DNA of 64,000 nt from NCBI GenBank assembly GCA_050944685.1, contig JBMNRP010000010.1:1-64000 (forward strand), written 5' to 3'. The translations under genes and the position numbers were made by a program. This document shows, piece by piece, positions 34,709-43,319 of this stretch. Under the pieces are notes generated by a model. It made no database searches and was not told where the DNA came from. It saw only the letters and a program-made list of their open reading frames with translations. Source of the stretch: CADBRN01 sp050944685. GTDB taxonomy: Bacteria; Bacillota; Clostridia; Lachnospirales; Lachnospiraceae. Within the stretch, counting starts at the first letter, position 1. Every line of letters starts with the position of its first letter.

Positions 34709-35851
34709 ATGAAAAAAGGAGCGCTTCGATTTTTTTCGGTGCTGCTGACGGCGGGGATGCTTGTCTCCGGGGGATCCGCTCCCGCGAAGGCGGAAACCGC
34801 TTCGGGGAGCCAGATTGCGATGTATCGGGTTTACAACGGCAACAGCGGTGAACATTTCTATACTTCCAGCACTTCCGAGAGAGACAGTCTGATACGTCTG
34901 GGATGGAGCGACGAAGGGATCGGATGGTACGCTCCTTCCACCGGATCCCCGGTTTACCGGCTTTATAATGCAAACGGAGGGGAGCATCACTACACGCTTT
35001 CCGCTTCCGAGCGTGACCGGCTCGTCGCCGTCGGCTGGAAATATGAGGGAATCGGTTGGTATTCCGCTTCGTCGAACACGGTTCCCGTATATCGCTCTTA
35101 CAACGTAAATGCGTTTAACTGCAATCATAACTTTACGACGAGTGTGGATGAAAAGAACCAGCTGACCGCAGCCGGGTGGAGAGATGAGGGAATTGCCTGG
35201 TACGCCGCTGCAAAGGGTGTTCCGAAAACCGTTTCGGATACGACCAAAAATTCCAGTTCGGCTTCTTCCAAAACCGCGACGATCAGCAACGGAGCCTCTA
35301 TTCCTCAGATCGTTTCCTATATGCAGCAGTCCTACGGAATCACAAGAGAACAGGCCTGCGGAATCGCCGGAAATCTGTACCGCGAGTCCGGCTGCAATCC
35401 CTGTGTGATTGAAGGAGGATATAAAAAAGGCGGAAAAGACGCCAGCATCGGTTTTGACAACAATCCCTCCGGCTACGCCGCGGCGGTGAAAAACGGAACC
35501 TACCGGAACTTCACCACAGACCAGGTCGGTTTCGGACTGGGACAGTTTACCAGCTCTTTTACGAAGACAAAACTTCTTCAGAAGGCGCAGCAGTACGGAA
35601 CGAGAGTGGATGACCTGAAAACCCAGCTGGATCTTCTGGGCGATTTTATCAACGATACGAGAAATTATCCGTACCTGAAGGCGAGACTGACGACCGCCGG
35701 AAGCGCGGAGGATGCGGCTTACGTCTGGCTGACCTGTTTTGAAATGCCCGGCTGGGCGAACATTACTTCTTCCTCTTCCAGCTATGCGTTCGCGCAGCGT
35801 GAGGGGGCAAAGCGCAAGAGCTACGCGAGAATGATCGCGAATATGGGCTGA
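34709..35851 (+). CDS. secreted lysozyme-like protein with three DUF5648-type repeats
   Basis: The 380-residue product has a signal peptide (1-28, ending PAKAE). Three repeats of about 45 residues follow (about 38-172), each with the pattern YRVYNxNSGEHFYT...GWSDEGIGWYAP, which I recognise as DUF5648-like. After a Ser/Thr linker comes a domain of about 190 residues resembling the phage-tail lysozyme family (Phage_lysozyme2): QACGIAGNLYRESGCNP with candidate catalytic Glu226, SIGFDNNPSGYAAAV, GFGLGQFTS and ERDAAYVW-like helices. It would be a secreted muramidase whose repeats may bind the cell surface. The ATG at 34709 follows GAGGGT and opens the signal peptide; an in-frame ATG at 34529 overlaps the adhesin gene and gives a non-signal N-terminus. 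Confidence 0.85.
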   Translation: MKKGALRFFSVLLTAGMLVSGGSAPAKAETASGSQIAMYRVYNGNSGEHFYTSSTSERDSLIRLGWSDEGIGWYAPSTGSPVYRLYNANGGEHHYTLSASERDRLVAVGWKYEGIGWYSASSNTVPVYRSYNVNAFNCNHNFTTSVDEKNQLTAAGWRDEGIAWYAAAKGVPKTVSDTTKNSSSASSKTATISNGASIPQIVSYMQQSYGITREQACGIAGNLYRESGCNPCVIEGGYKKGGKDASIGFDNNPSGYAAAVKNGTYRNFTTDQVGFGLGQFTSSFTKTKLLQKAQQYGTRVDDLKTQLDLLGDFINDTRNYPYLKARLTTAGSAEDAAYVWLTCFEMPGWANITSSSSSYAFAQREGAKRKSYARMIANMG

Positions 35852-35873
35852 TCCGTCACAGGATGGATTTAAG

Positions 35874-35931
35874 AAACTGCGGCTTCCGATGGCGTGCCGG
35901 ATCCGGCACGCGCGGAAAACCGCAGTTTTTT
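35874..35931 (+). terminator. terminator after the lysozyme-like gene
   Basis: GAAACTGCGG pairs with CCGCAGTTTT, enclosing a second perfect palindrome GCGTGCCGGATCCGGCACGC, and is followed by a T-run that leads straight into the yicC promoter. Confidence 0.88.
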
Positions 35932-35934
35932 GGT

Positions 35935-35963
35935 TTGACTAGGCTTTTCTGATGCCGTATAAT
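35935..35963 (+). promoter_or_regulatory. near-consensus promoter of the yicC-remA-gmk-rpoZ-rimO-pgsA operon
   Basis: TTGACT (35935-35940), a 17-base spacer and TATAAT (35958-35963), four bases after the preceding terminator. Confidence 0.9.
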
Positions 35964-35996
35964 CTAGAAAGTATTGGTTTTTGATTGGAGTAATAT

Positions 35997-36875
35997 ATGA
36001 TTTACAGTATGACCGGTTTCGGCCGCGGAGAGGCTGGTGATGACGAACACAAGATTTCCGTAGAAATCAAGTCCGTGAATCACCGATATCTTGATTTTAA
36101 TATCAAGATGCCGAAGCGGTTCAACCATCTTGATACATTTGTCCGTTCTATTTTAAAGGAATACGCTTCGCGCGGTAAGATCGATGTTTTTATTTCCTAT
36201 GAGGATAATTCGGAGAATGCCGCGCTTTTGAAATATAACCGGAGTCTGGCCCGGCAGTATTACCAGTATGCGGGAATTATCTCGCAGGATTTCGGAATGG
36301 AGAACGACATGACGGTCGCCCGTCTGATGCGTTTCCCGGATATATTCCGTGCCCAGGAGGGAAGTCTCGACGAGGAACTCCTGAAAAGCCTGCTGGATCA
36401 GGCGCTGCGCGAGGCGTGCGTACAGCTGAAAGCTGCGAGAAACCGTGAAGGAGAGGCCCTGAAATCCGATATTATCGGGAAACTGGATCACATGCGAGAA
36501 AACGTGCTTGAGATCGAGCATCGGGAGCCCGCGATTCTGAATAATTATAAAGCCAGAATCATGGGGAAGGTAAAAGACCTGCTCGGGGACACGCCTGTGG
36601 ATGAAAGCCGCATCGCGGCGGAGGTCGTGATCTTTGCGGATAAAATCTGCACCGACGAAGAGACGGTGCGCCTGCGCAGCCACATTGACAACATGGTCAA
36701 GGAGCTGGCAAGAGGCGGACTGATCGGAAGAAAGCTGGATTTTCTCACGCAGGAGATGAACCGCGAAGCGAACACGATTCTTTCCAAATCCAACGATATG
36801 ATTACGTCCAACATGGCGATCGATCTGAAAACGGAGATTGAAAAAGTCCGGGAGCAGATTCAGAATATCGAGTAA
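35997..36875 (+). CDS. yicC: YicC-family endoribonuclease
   Basis: YicC/YloC proteins are a conserved family with reported endoribonuclease activity in RNA decay. The 292-residue protein begins with the invariant MIYSMTGFGRGEA and SVEIKSVNHRYLDFNIKMP, and ends with the conserved KLDFLTQEMNREANTILSKS and LKTEIEKVREQIQNIE. TTGGAG precedes the ATG. It heads the same gene order seen in many Firmicutes, where it is followed by remA, gmk and rpoZ. Confidence 0.93.
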   Translation: MIYSMTGFGRGEAGDDEHKISVEIKSVNHRYLDFNIKMPKRFNHLDTFVRSILKEYASRGKIDVFISYEDNSENAALLKYNRSLARQYYQYAGIISQDFGMENDMTVARLMRFPDIFRAQEGSLDEELLKSLLDQALREACVQLKAARNREGEALKSDIIGKLDHMRENVLEIEHREPAILNNYKARIMGKVKDLLGDTPVDESRIAAEVVIFADKICTDEETVRLRSHIDNMVKELARGGLIGRKLDFLTQEMNREANTILSKSNDMITSNMAIDLKTEIEKVREQIQNIE

Positions 36876-36917
36876 TACCGCGGAACTGGATTGTCCGCAG
36901 AGTACGCAGAGGAAAAC

Positions 36918-37187
36918 ATGTCTATTCTGATAAATGTCGGTTTCGGCAACTGTGTAAACGAGGATAAGGTGATGGCGGTTGTGAGTCCGCTCTCGGCCCC
37001 GATCCGCCGCATGGTTGCGAACAGCCGCGACCAGGGACTTCTGATCGACGCTTCACAGGGGCGGAAGACAAAGGCGGTGATTATCCTGACAGACGGAAGG
37101 GTCATGCTTTCCGCACTGCAGCCGGAGACGATCATGAAGCGGTTCAATTCCAATGGTATGACGGATGAGGAGACGGAGCAGAAATGA
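36918..37187 (+). CDS. remA: extracellular matrix regulator RemA
   Basis: RemA (DUF370) is a small DNA-binding ring-forming regulator, known in Bacillus subtilis to activate matrix operons. The 89-residue protein has the family sequence SILINVGFGNCVNEDKVMAV, SAPIRRMVANSRDQGLLIDA and DGRVMLSALQPETIMKRF. The ATG at 36918 follows GAGGAAAAC. Its last four bases overlap gmk (ATGA), matching the usual remA-gmk linkage. What it regulates here is unknown. Confidence 0.95.
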   Translation: MSILINVGFGNCVNEDKVMAVVSPLSAPIRRMVANSRDQGLLIDASQGRKTKAVIILTDGRVMLSALQPETIMKRFNSNGMTDEETEQK

Positions 37188-37807
37188 GCAGAGGAGTACT
37201 GACGATCGTTTCCGGATTTGCCGGATCCGGAAAAGGAACCATCATGAAGAGACTTCTCTCGGAATATGACGGCTATGCGCTTTCCGTTTCGGCCACAACC
37301 CGCGATCCGAGACCGGGCGAGCGGGAGGGCGTGGAATATTTCTTCAAATCCCGGGAAGAGTTCGAAGAAATGATCCGGAAAGACGCTTTTCTGGAATACG
37401 CGCAGTATGTCGGCCATTACTACGGGACCCCGATGTCCTATGTGGATGAGAAGCTCTCCGAGGGGAAAAATGTGATTCTGGAGATCGAGGTGCAGGGTGC
37501 TCTGAAGGTAAAGGAGAGACGTCCGGATTCGCTTCTCGTATTTCTGACGCCGCCGGGAGCGCAGGAGCTCGAGAGACGGCTTCGCGGCAGAGGGACAGAG
37601 ACGGATGAGGTCATCGTCCGCCGCATGAAAAGAGCATCGGAGGAGTCCGAACTCATGAGCCTGTATGACTACGTTCTGGTCAACGACGACATTGACCGGA
37701 CGACAGGAGAACTGCACCAGATCATTCAGACGGCGCGGTTTGCCGCGGTCCGCAGTCAGGATCTGATCCGGAGACTTCAGTCGGAATTAAAAAAATACGC
37801 GGATTAA
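37184..37807 (+). CDS. gmk: guanylate kinase
   Basis: Gmk phosphorylates GMP to GDP using ATP. The 207-residue protein has the P-loop FAGSGKGTIMKR, the GMP-binding segment SATTRDPRPGEREGVEYFF, and EYAQYVGHYYGTPMSYVDE with the lid and base contacts. The usual Pro-Ser before the P-loop is Phe-Ala, a minor variation. It starts within the remA stop codon and precedes rpoZ by 38 bases. Confidence 0.96.
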   Translation: MSRGVLTIVSGFAGSGKGTIMKRLLSEYDGYALSVSATTRDPRPGEREGVEYFFKSREEFEEMIRKDAFLEYAQYVGHYYGTPMSYVDEKLSEGKNVILEIEVQGALKVKERRPDSLLVFLTPPGAQELERRLRGRGTETDEVIVRRMKRASEESELMSLYDYVLVNDDIDRTTGELHQIIQTARFAAVRSQDLIRRLQSELKKYAD

Positions 37808-37845
37808 CAGATTTTTCGGATACAAAACGGAGGAGGAAATGCCTT

Positions 37846-38094
37846 ATGATGATTCATCCTTCCTATAAGGAAATGATCAGTAAAATAAACGAAGGACAGG
37901 ATATGGACGAGGCCCCGCTTGTGACCAGCCGCTATTCGATTGTGATCGCCGCTGCCAGACGCGCCCGTCAGATCGTTGCGGGCGACGAACCGATGGTCGA
38001 AGCGGATCCCACCGAAAAGCCACTCACAATAGCCGTCCGGGAACTGTATGAGGATAAGGTTCACATTCTGAGGAAGGAAGAAGCTGAAGAATGA
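37846..38094 (+). CDS. rpoZ: RNA polymerase omega subunit
   Basis: Omega assists assembly of RNA polymerase by holding the beta-prime subunit. The 82-residue protein has the conserved helix SRYSIVIAAARRARQIVAG preceded by the short N-terminal strand and followed by the KPLTIAVRELYEDKV segment. GGAGGAGG lies about eight bases before the first of two ATG codons. The position after gmk is the standard location, and its stop overlaps the rimO start. Confidence 0.93.
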   Translation: MMIHPSYKEMISKINEGQDMDEAPLVTSRYSIVIAAARRARQIVAGDEPMVEADPTEKPLTIAVRELYEDKVHILRKEEAEE

Positions 38095-39452
38095 TTCAGA
38101 TTCTGTTCGTGTCGCTCGGATGCGATAAGAACCTGGTTGATACGGAGCATATGCTGGGGTCTCTTCCGGAAGGTGAATTTTCCGTCACCGATGAGGAGAC
38201 CGAAGCGGATGTGATCGTGATTAATACCTGCTGTTTCATTGAGGATGCGACGCAGGAAAGTATCGACACCGTCCTGGAGATGGCAAAGTACCGGAAAGAA
38301 GGAAAGTGCAGGGCGCTGATTATTGCCGGATGCATGGCCGAGCGCTATCGCGAGGAGGTCCTGAAGGAATTTCCCGAGGCGGACGCGATCATCGGCACCG
38401 GAAGCACGATGCGCCTGTACGACGCGATCCGGGCTGTCCTGGACGGAAAGAAGGGGATATTTCTGGAAGACCCCTCGGGCGATCCGGAAAGGCGGAAGGC
38501 GACGGAACCGTCCGGACGGAAGAAGAAAAAACGCGTGATCACCACAGGAGGTCACTACGAATATCTGAAGATTGCGGAGGGCTGCAATAAACACTGCACC
38601 TACTGCATTATTCCCTCGCTGCGAGGCAGATATCGCAGCGTTCCCATGGAGGAACTGGTGGAGGAGGCGCAGGGTCTCGTGGACGAAGGCGTCCGCGAAC
38701 TGATTCTCGTCGCAGAGGAGACGACGGTCTACGGCGTCGATCTATACGGGAAGAAATCCCTGCACATTCTGCTGAAGAAGCTCTGCAGGATTCGCTGGCT
38801 GAAGTGGATCCGGATTCTGTACTGCTATCCGGAGGAGATCTATCCTGAGCTGATCCGGGTCATGAAGGAAGAGCCGAAGATCTGTCACTACCTCGATCTT
38901 CCCATCCAGCATGCCGATGACGAAATTCTGAGAAGAATGGGGCGCCGCACGACGCGGGCGGGTCTCACGGAACTGATCTTACGTCTCCGGAGAGAAATTC
39001 CCGACATTGTGCTCCGCACGACGCTGATCAGCGGTTTTCCGGGAGAAACGGAGGAGCAGCACCGAAGTCTTCTGGAGTTTGTCCGGGAGATGAGGTTTGA
39101 CCGTCTCGGCGTCTTTGCCTATTCCCGGGAGGAGGGAACGAAAGCTGCGGAGATGGACGGTCAGATCGATGACGAAGTCCGACAGGCGCGCCGCGACGAG
39201 ATCATGGAGACACAGCAGCAGATTTCCCTGGAAAAGGGGAAAGAACGGGTCGGATCGGTTATGGAAGTTCAGATCGAGGGCTATCTCGCTTCCGAGGACG
39301 TCTACGCCGGGAGAACGTTCGGGGATGCGCCGGGTGTCGACGGCTACTGCTTCGTCACATCGGATGTTCCGCTGGAGTCCGGAGATTTCGTTCGTGTGCG
39401 CATCGAAGGCGCGGCGGAATACGACCTGGCCGGAACGCTGGAATCCCGATAA
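38091..39452 (+). CDS. rimO: ribosomal protein S12 methylthiotransferase
   Basis: RimO is a radical-SAM enzyme that adds a methylthio group to an Asp of ribosomal protein S12. The 453-residue protein has the UPF0004 domain with three cysteines in contexts such as SLGCDKNLVDTE, INTCCFIEDA and IAGCMAERY. The radical-SAM motif CNKHCTYCIIPSLRGRYRS and a C-terminal TRAM domain follow. The first motif, SLGCDKN rather than the TFGCQMN of MiaB, separates it from the MiaB encoded at 59529. It overlaps rpoZ by four bases. Confidence 0.95.
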   Translation: MIQILFVSLGCDKNLVDTEHMLGSLPEGEFSVTDEETEADVIVINTCCFIEDATQESIDTVLEMAKYRKEGKCRALIIAGCMAERYREEVLKEFPEADAIIGTGSTMRLYDAIRAVLDGKKGIFLEDPSGDPERRKATEPSGRKKKKRVITTGGHYEYLKIAEGCNKHCTYCIIPSLRGRYRSVPMEELVEEAQGLVDEGVRELILVAEETTVYGVDLYGKKSLHILLKKLCRIRWLKWIRILYCYPEEIYPELIRVMKEEPKICHYLDLPIQHADDEILRRMGRRTTRAGLTELILRLRREIPDIVLRTTLISGFPGETEEQHRSLLEFVREMRFDRLGVFAYSREEGTKAAEMDGQIDDEVRQARRDEIMETQQQISLEKGKERVGSVMEVQIEGYLASEDVYAGRTFGDAPGVDGYCFVTSDVPLESGDFVRVRIEGAAEYDLAGTLESR

Positions 39453-39495
39453 CGCGGAATTACTATCCATTATTTTATAGTTAAAGGAGATACCC

Positions 39496-40032
39496 ATGAA
39501 CCTGCCAAACAAGCTGACGCTGATCCGCATGGCGATGATCCCGTTCTTTGTTATTTTCATGAGCGTTCCGTTCGCGGCAGGGAGATACATCGCACTCGTT
39601 ATTTTTATCGCGGCGAGCCTGACCGATACCGCCGACGGATATATTGCGAGAAAGTACAATCTGATTACCGACTTCGGAAAATTTATGGACCCGCTCGCGG
39701 ACAAGCTGCTTGTCTGCTCTGCCATGATCTGCCTCGTTCACACGAACGAAATACCGTACTGGATCGTGATCATCATCATCGCACGTGAATTCATTATCAG
39801 CGGTTTCCGGCTGATTGCGGCCGACAACGGCATTGTCATCGCTGCCAGCTGGTGGGGCAAGAGCAAGACGGTCTGCCAGATGGCGATGATCATCGTCATT
39901 CTGCTGAATTTCCCGGGGAAGTTCTGGCACATTCTGGAGACGGTTCTGATTTACGCCGCCCTTGTGCTCACGGTCATTTCTCTGGTGGATTATATCGTTA
40001 AGAACAAAGAAGTTCTCGGAACCGAGCGCTGA
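39496..40032 (+). CDS. pgsA: CDP-diacylglycerol-glycerol-3-phosphate 3-phosphatidyltransferase
   Basis: PgsA makes phosphatidylglycerol phosphate, the precursor of phosphatidylglycerol and cardiolipin. The 178-residue membrane protein opens with NLPNKLTLIRMAMIP and carries the complete CDP-alcohol phosphotransferase motif: Asp44, Asp47, Gly48, Arg52, Gly61, Asp65 and Asp69 within DTADGYIARKYNLITDFG and FMDPLAD. Several hydrophobic helices follow. AAAGGAG precedes the ATG. Start and length match the Gram-positive enzymes. Confidence 0.95.
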   Translation: MNLPNKLTLIRMAMIPFFVIFMSVPFAAGRYIALVIFIAASLTDTADGYIARKYNLITDFGKFMDPLADKLLVCSAMICLVHTNEIPYWIVIIIIAREFIISGFRLIAADNGIVIAASWWGKSKTVCQMAMIIVILLNFPGKFWHILETVLIYAALVLTVISLVDYIVKNKEVLGTER

Positions 40033-40094
40033 AATGGCGCCCGGATTCCGGGTAATTTTTTGAAAACGGTTTTTGGTTTAAGGACTGCATTTTG

Positions 40095-40580
40095 ATGGAA
40101 AAAAAGGTGGATTCCGGAGAAGAAAGGCTGGTCAGCCTTCTGATGAAGAAGCAGCTGACCATTACTACGGTGGAGTCTCTGACCGGAGGACTGATCGCGG
40201 CCACGATCGTCAATGTCCCCGGGTCTTCTGACGTACTGAAAGCGGCCTTTGTCACCTACTGTGACGAGGCGAAGCATCTGCTCGCCGGCGTATCAAAAGA
40301 GACGCTGGAGAAATACACGGCTGTCAGTTCCCAGACCGCAAAAGAGATGGCGGAGGGTGGCAGGCGTGCCGCGTCCGCGGATGCGGCGATTTCCGCGACG
40401 GGCATCGCCGGACCTTCCGGGGGCAGCGAAGAGCAGCCGGTCGGACTTGTCTATATCGCGTTCGCCGACGCGAAGAAAACGACTGTGAAAAAACTTCTCC
40501 TCTCAGGAAGCCGCAGGGAAATCCGGGAACAGACCGTCTGCGAGGCGCTTGCACTGGCAGCGGACTGCCTGGAAGAGTGA
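40095..40580 (+). CDS. CinA C-terminal domain protein (nicotinamide-nucleotide amidase type)
   Basis: The 161-residue protein corresponds to the CinA C-terminal domain alone, the form known as PncC, which deamidates nicotinamide mononucleotide in NAD recycling. Diagnostic segments are VESLTGGLIAATIVNVPGSS, the catalytic Ser/Thr region, TYCDEAKHLLAGVS, and ISATGIAGPSGGSEEQPVGLVYIAF. There is no N-terminal molybdopterin-like domain. The ATG at 40095 follows TAAGGA; the TTG just before is less likely. In many Firmicutes cinA lies between pgsA and recA; here dapL follows instead. Confidence 0.92.
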   Translation: MEKKVDSGEERLVSLLMKKQLTITTVESLTGGLIAATIVNVPGSSDVLKAAFVTYCDEAKHLLAGVSKETLEKYTAVSSQTAKEMAEGGRRAASADAAISATGIAGPSGGSEEQPVGLVYIAFADAKKTTVKKLLLSGSRREIREQTVCEALALAADCLEE

Positions 40581-40642
40581 ATATATCAGATCCGTTTTTC
40601 CCTCCGGCTGGTACCCGGAAACAGACAAACCGGTACAGACCG

Positions 40643-40676
40643 GCCCGTTCCTGTTCATTATTGAGCGGGCGTTTTT
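40643..40676 (+). terminator. terminator between cinA and dapL
   Basis: GCCCGTTC (40643-40650) pairs with GAGCGGGC (40663-40670) around a 12-base loop, followed by GTTTTT. Confidence 0.78.
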
Positions 40677-40716
40677 CAGAAGCATTGATCTGCATTGCAT
40701 GAAAGGAAGCTTAAAT

Positions 40717-41937
40717 ATGGTAAAGTCAAATGAAAATTATCTGAGACTTCAGGGCAGCTATCTGTTCTCAACGGTCGCGAAAAAAGTGGCAGCTTACAGT
40801 GAGGCCCATCCGGAAAAAGCGGACCGGATCATCCGCCTCGGCATCGGAGATGTCACGCAGCCGCTTCCCCCGACGGTCATCAAAGCCCTGCACAAAGCGG
40901 TGGACGAGATGGCGGACGCCTCTACCTTCCGGGGATATGCGCCGGATCTCGGCTATCCGTTCCTGCGTGACGCCATTGCCGCCGAGTACAGGGGACTCGG
41001 ATGCGATATTGACTCGAATGAGATTTTTGTTTCCGACGGTGCGAAGTGCGACTGCGGCAATATTCAGGAGATCTTCAGCGACGACGCGAAGGTGGCGGTC
41101 TGCGACCCGGTCTACCCGGTCTACGTCGACTCGAATGTCATGGCCGGCCGCTCCGGAGAATGGGATCCGGCGACAAACGGATATAAAGATTTCATCTACA
41201 TGCCCTGTACCGAGGCCAATGGTTTCGTACCGGAGCTCCCGAAGGAAAGACCGGACCTCATCTATCTCTGTTTCCCGAACAACCCGACCGGCGAGGCGAT
41301 TACAAAGGAATGTCTGCAGGAGTGGGTAGATTACGCGAACCGTGTCGGGGCGGTCATTCTTTATGACGCCGCCTACGAGGCATACATCTCGGAGCCGGAC
41401 CTTCCGCATTCGATCTATGAGTGCGAGGGAGCGAGAACGTGTGCAATCGAATTCCGCAGCTTCTCGAAAACCGCCGGATTTACCGGACTCCGTCTCGCCT
41501 TCACTGTCATTCCGACCGAGCTGAAGGCCGAGGGAGACGTTTCCCTTCACGATCTGTGGGCAAGACGTCACGGAACGAAATACAACGGCGCACCCTACAT
41601 CGTACAGAGGGCCGGTGAAGCCGTCTACACGCCGGAAGGAAAGAAGGAGATCAAAGACCTGATCAGCTACTACATGCGCAACGCAAAATACATTTATGAG
41701 GGGCTGAAAAATGCCGGATATACAGTCTACGGCGGAGTGAATTCACCCTACATCTGGCTGAAGACCCCGAATCAGATGAGCTCCTGGGATTTCTTCGAGT
41801 ATCTTCTGACCGAGCTGGATATCGTCGGAACGCCCGGGTCCGGTTTCGGTCCCTGCGGAGAAGGTTTCTTCCGCCTGACCGCGTTCGGAACGTATGAAAA
41901 CACCAAAAAAGCGATTGACCGTATTTCCGGACGCTGA
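40717..41937 (+). CDS. dapL: LL-diaminopimelate aminotransferase
   Basis: DapL converts tetrahydrodipicolinate directly to LL-diaminopimelate, a one-step bypass in lysine and peptidoglycan precursor synthesis. The 406-residue protein is a fold-type I PLP enzyme with GIGDVTQPLPPTVIKALHKA, VSDGAKCDCGNIQ, CDPVYPVYVDSNVMAGR, CFPNNPTG and the lysine site RSFSKTAGFTGLR with Lys251. These match DapL better than general aspartate aminotransferases. The ATG at 40717 follows AAAGGAAG; in-frame upstream sequence crosses the terminator and is not coding in character. Confidence 0.93.
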   Translation: MVKSNENYLRLQGSYLFSTVAKKVAAYSEAHPEKADRIIRLGIGDVTQPLPPTVIKALHKAVDEMADASTFRGYAPDLGYPFLRDAIAAEYRGLGCDIDSNEIFVSDGAKCDCGNIQEIFSDDAKVAVCDPVYPVYVDSNVMAGRSGEWDPATNGYKDFIYMPCTEANGFVPELPKERPDLIYLCFPNNPTGEAITKECLQEWVDYANRVGAVILYDAAYEAYISEPDLPHSIYECEGARTCAIEFRSFSKTAGFTGLRLAFTVIPTELKAEGDVSLHDLWARRHGTKYNGAPYIVQRAGEAVYTPEGKKEIKDLISYYMRNAKYIYEGLKNAGYTVYGGVNSPYIWLKTPNQMSSWDFFEYLLTELDIVGTPGSGFGPCGEGFFRLTAFGTYENTKKAIDRISGR

Positions 41938-41978
41938 AGCCCGGACAAGCATTACATTGATAGCAGGAGAAAATGCCA

Positions 41979-43199
41979 ATGCAGAAAATAGAAATGACAA
42001 CGCCGCTCGTGGAAATGGACGGCGATGAGATGACTCGTATTATCTGGCAGATGATTAAAGAACAGCTGCTTTTTCCGTTTATCAATCTGAAGACGGAATA
42101 CTACGATCTCGGTCTGAAACACCGCGACGAGACGAACGACGCGGTGACGAAGGAAGCCGCGGAGGCGATCATGAAATACGGGGTCGGTGTCAAGTGCGCG
42201 ACGATCACGCCCAATGCCGCCCGAGTCGAAGAGTACGGATTAAAAGAGATGTGGAAGAGCCCGAACGGGACGATCCGTGCGATGCTGGACGGGACGGTAT
42301 TCCGCACCCCGATCACGGTAAAAGGAATTGAACCGACAGTCAGCTGCTGGAAAAAGCCGATCACGATCGCCCGTCACGCATACGGTGACGTCTATCGGAA
42401 TGTCGAGATGATCGTGGACCGTCCGGGAAAAGTAATCATGCAGTTTATCCCGGACGACGGAAGTGCCGGAAAGGAAATGACCATTCACGAATTCAGGGGA
42501 CCGGGAATCGTTCAGGGCACCCACAATCTGGATGATTCGATCACCAGCTTCGCGAAGAGCTGCTTCGAGTACGCGCTTTCCGTCAACAAGGATCTCTGGT
42601 TTGCTACGAAGGACACAATTTCCAAGCAGTACGATCACCGTTTCAAGGATATTTTCGAAGATCTGTACGAAAATGAATATAAGAAGTATTTTGAGGAGGC
42701 CGGCATCACGTATTTCTATACGCTGATTGACGATGCCGTCGCCAGAATCATGAAATCAGAGGGCGGCTTTATCTGGGCCTGCAAGAATTACGACGGCGAT
42801 GTGATGAGTGATATGATATCGTCCGCAAACGGCTCTCTGGCCATGATGACATCGGTGCTGGTCTCGCCGCACGGCTACTATGAGTATGAGGCGGCCCACG
42901 GAACGGTTCAGCGTCATTACTACAAGTATCTTAAGGGAGAGGAAACCTCCACGAATTCGGTCGCAACGATATTTGCCTGGAGCGGAGCCCTCCGGAAGAG
43001 AGGAGAGCTCGACCGGATTCCTGCCCTGATGGATTTTGCGGATCACCTGGAGAGAGCGACCATTGATACCATCGAGTCTGGAAAAATGACGGGGGATCTG
43101 ATCCGTATCACGACGCTTCCGGATCCGACACCGCTTTCCACCGGTGATTTCATCAAAGCCGTCCGGGAGAATCTGGAGAAACTTCAGGAAGAATCCTGA
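41979..43199 (+). CDS. icd: NADP-dependent isocitrate dehydrogenase
   Basis: It oxidises isocitrate to 2-oxoglutarate with NADP, feeding glutamate synthesis. The 406-residue protein belongs to the eukaryotic-like subgroup: TTPLVEMDGDEMTRIIWQ at the start, KCATITPNAARVEE, SPNGTIRAMLDGTVFRTP, and the metal and coenzyme region CKNYDGDVMSDMIS, then HGTVQRHY. AGGAG lies nine bases before the ATG at 41979 and only three before an ATG at 41973, so the former is preferred. It ends before a strong hairpin and converges on the ABC-F gene. Confidence 0.95.
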   Translation: MQKIEMTTPLVEMDGDEMTRIIWQMIKEQLLFPFINLKTEYYDLGLKHRDETNDAVTKEAAEAIMKYGVGVKCATITPNAARVEEYGLKEMWKSPNGTIRAMLDGTVFRTPITVKGIEPTVSCWKKPITIARHAYGDVYRNVEMIVDRPGKVIMQFIPDDGSAGKEMTIHEFRGPGIVQGTHNLDDSITSFAKSCFEYALSVNKDLWFATKDTISKQYDHRFKDIFEDLYENEYKKYFEEAGITYFYTLIDDAVARIMKSEGGFIWACKNYDGDVMSDMISSANGSLAMMTSVLVSPHGYYEYEAAHGTVQRHYYKYLKGEETSTNSVATIFAWSGALRKRGELDRIPALMDFADHLERATIDTIESGKMTGDLIRITTLPDPTPLSTGDFIKAVRENLEKLQEES

Positions 43200-43248
43200 A
43201 TACAGCGGTGTTTTTCATCCCGGAACCCGAAGGTTTTCCGGAAAGTTA

Positions 43249-43287
43249 AGAAAGTGCAGCGGCGAATGCCGCGGCACTTTCTGTTTT
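43249..43287 (+). terminator. terminator after icd
   Basis: AGAAAGTGC, A, GCGGC, loop GAAT, GCCGC, G, GCACTTTCT, then GTTTTC. It lies between convergent genes and could also serve the minus-strand ABC-F transcript, since the complement of the upstream flank is moderately T-rich. Confidence 0.85.
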
Positions 43288-43319
43288 CATGAAGAATTTT
43301 TTTCATGACGTCCGGTTTC

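Noticed and set aside
41938..41978. ATG at 41973 as the icd start
   Set aside because: It is only three bases from AGGAG; the ATG at 41979 has normal spacing and matches the usual start of the family.
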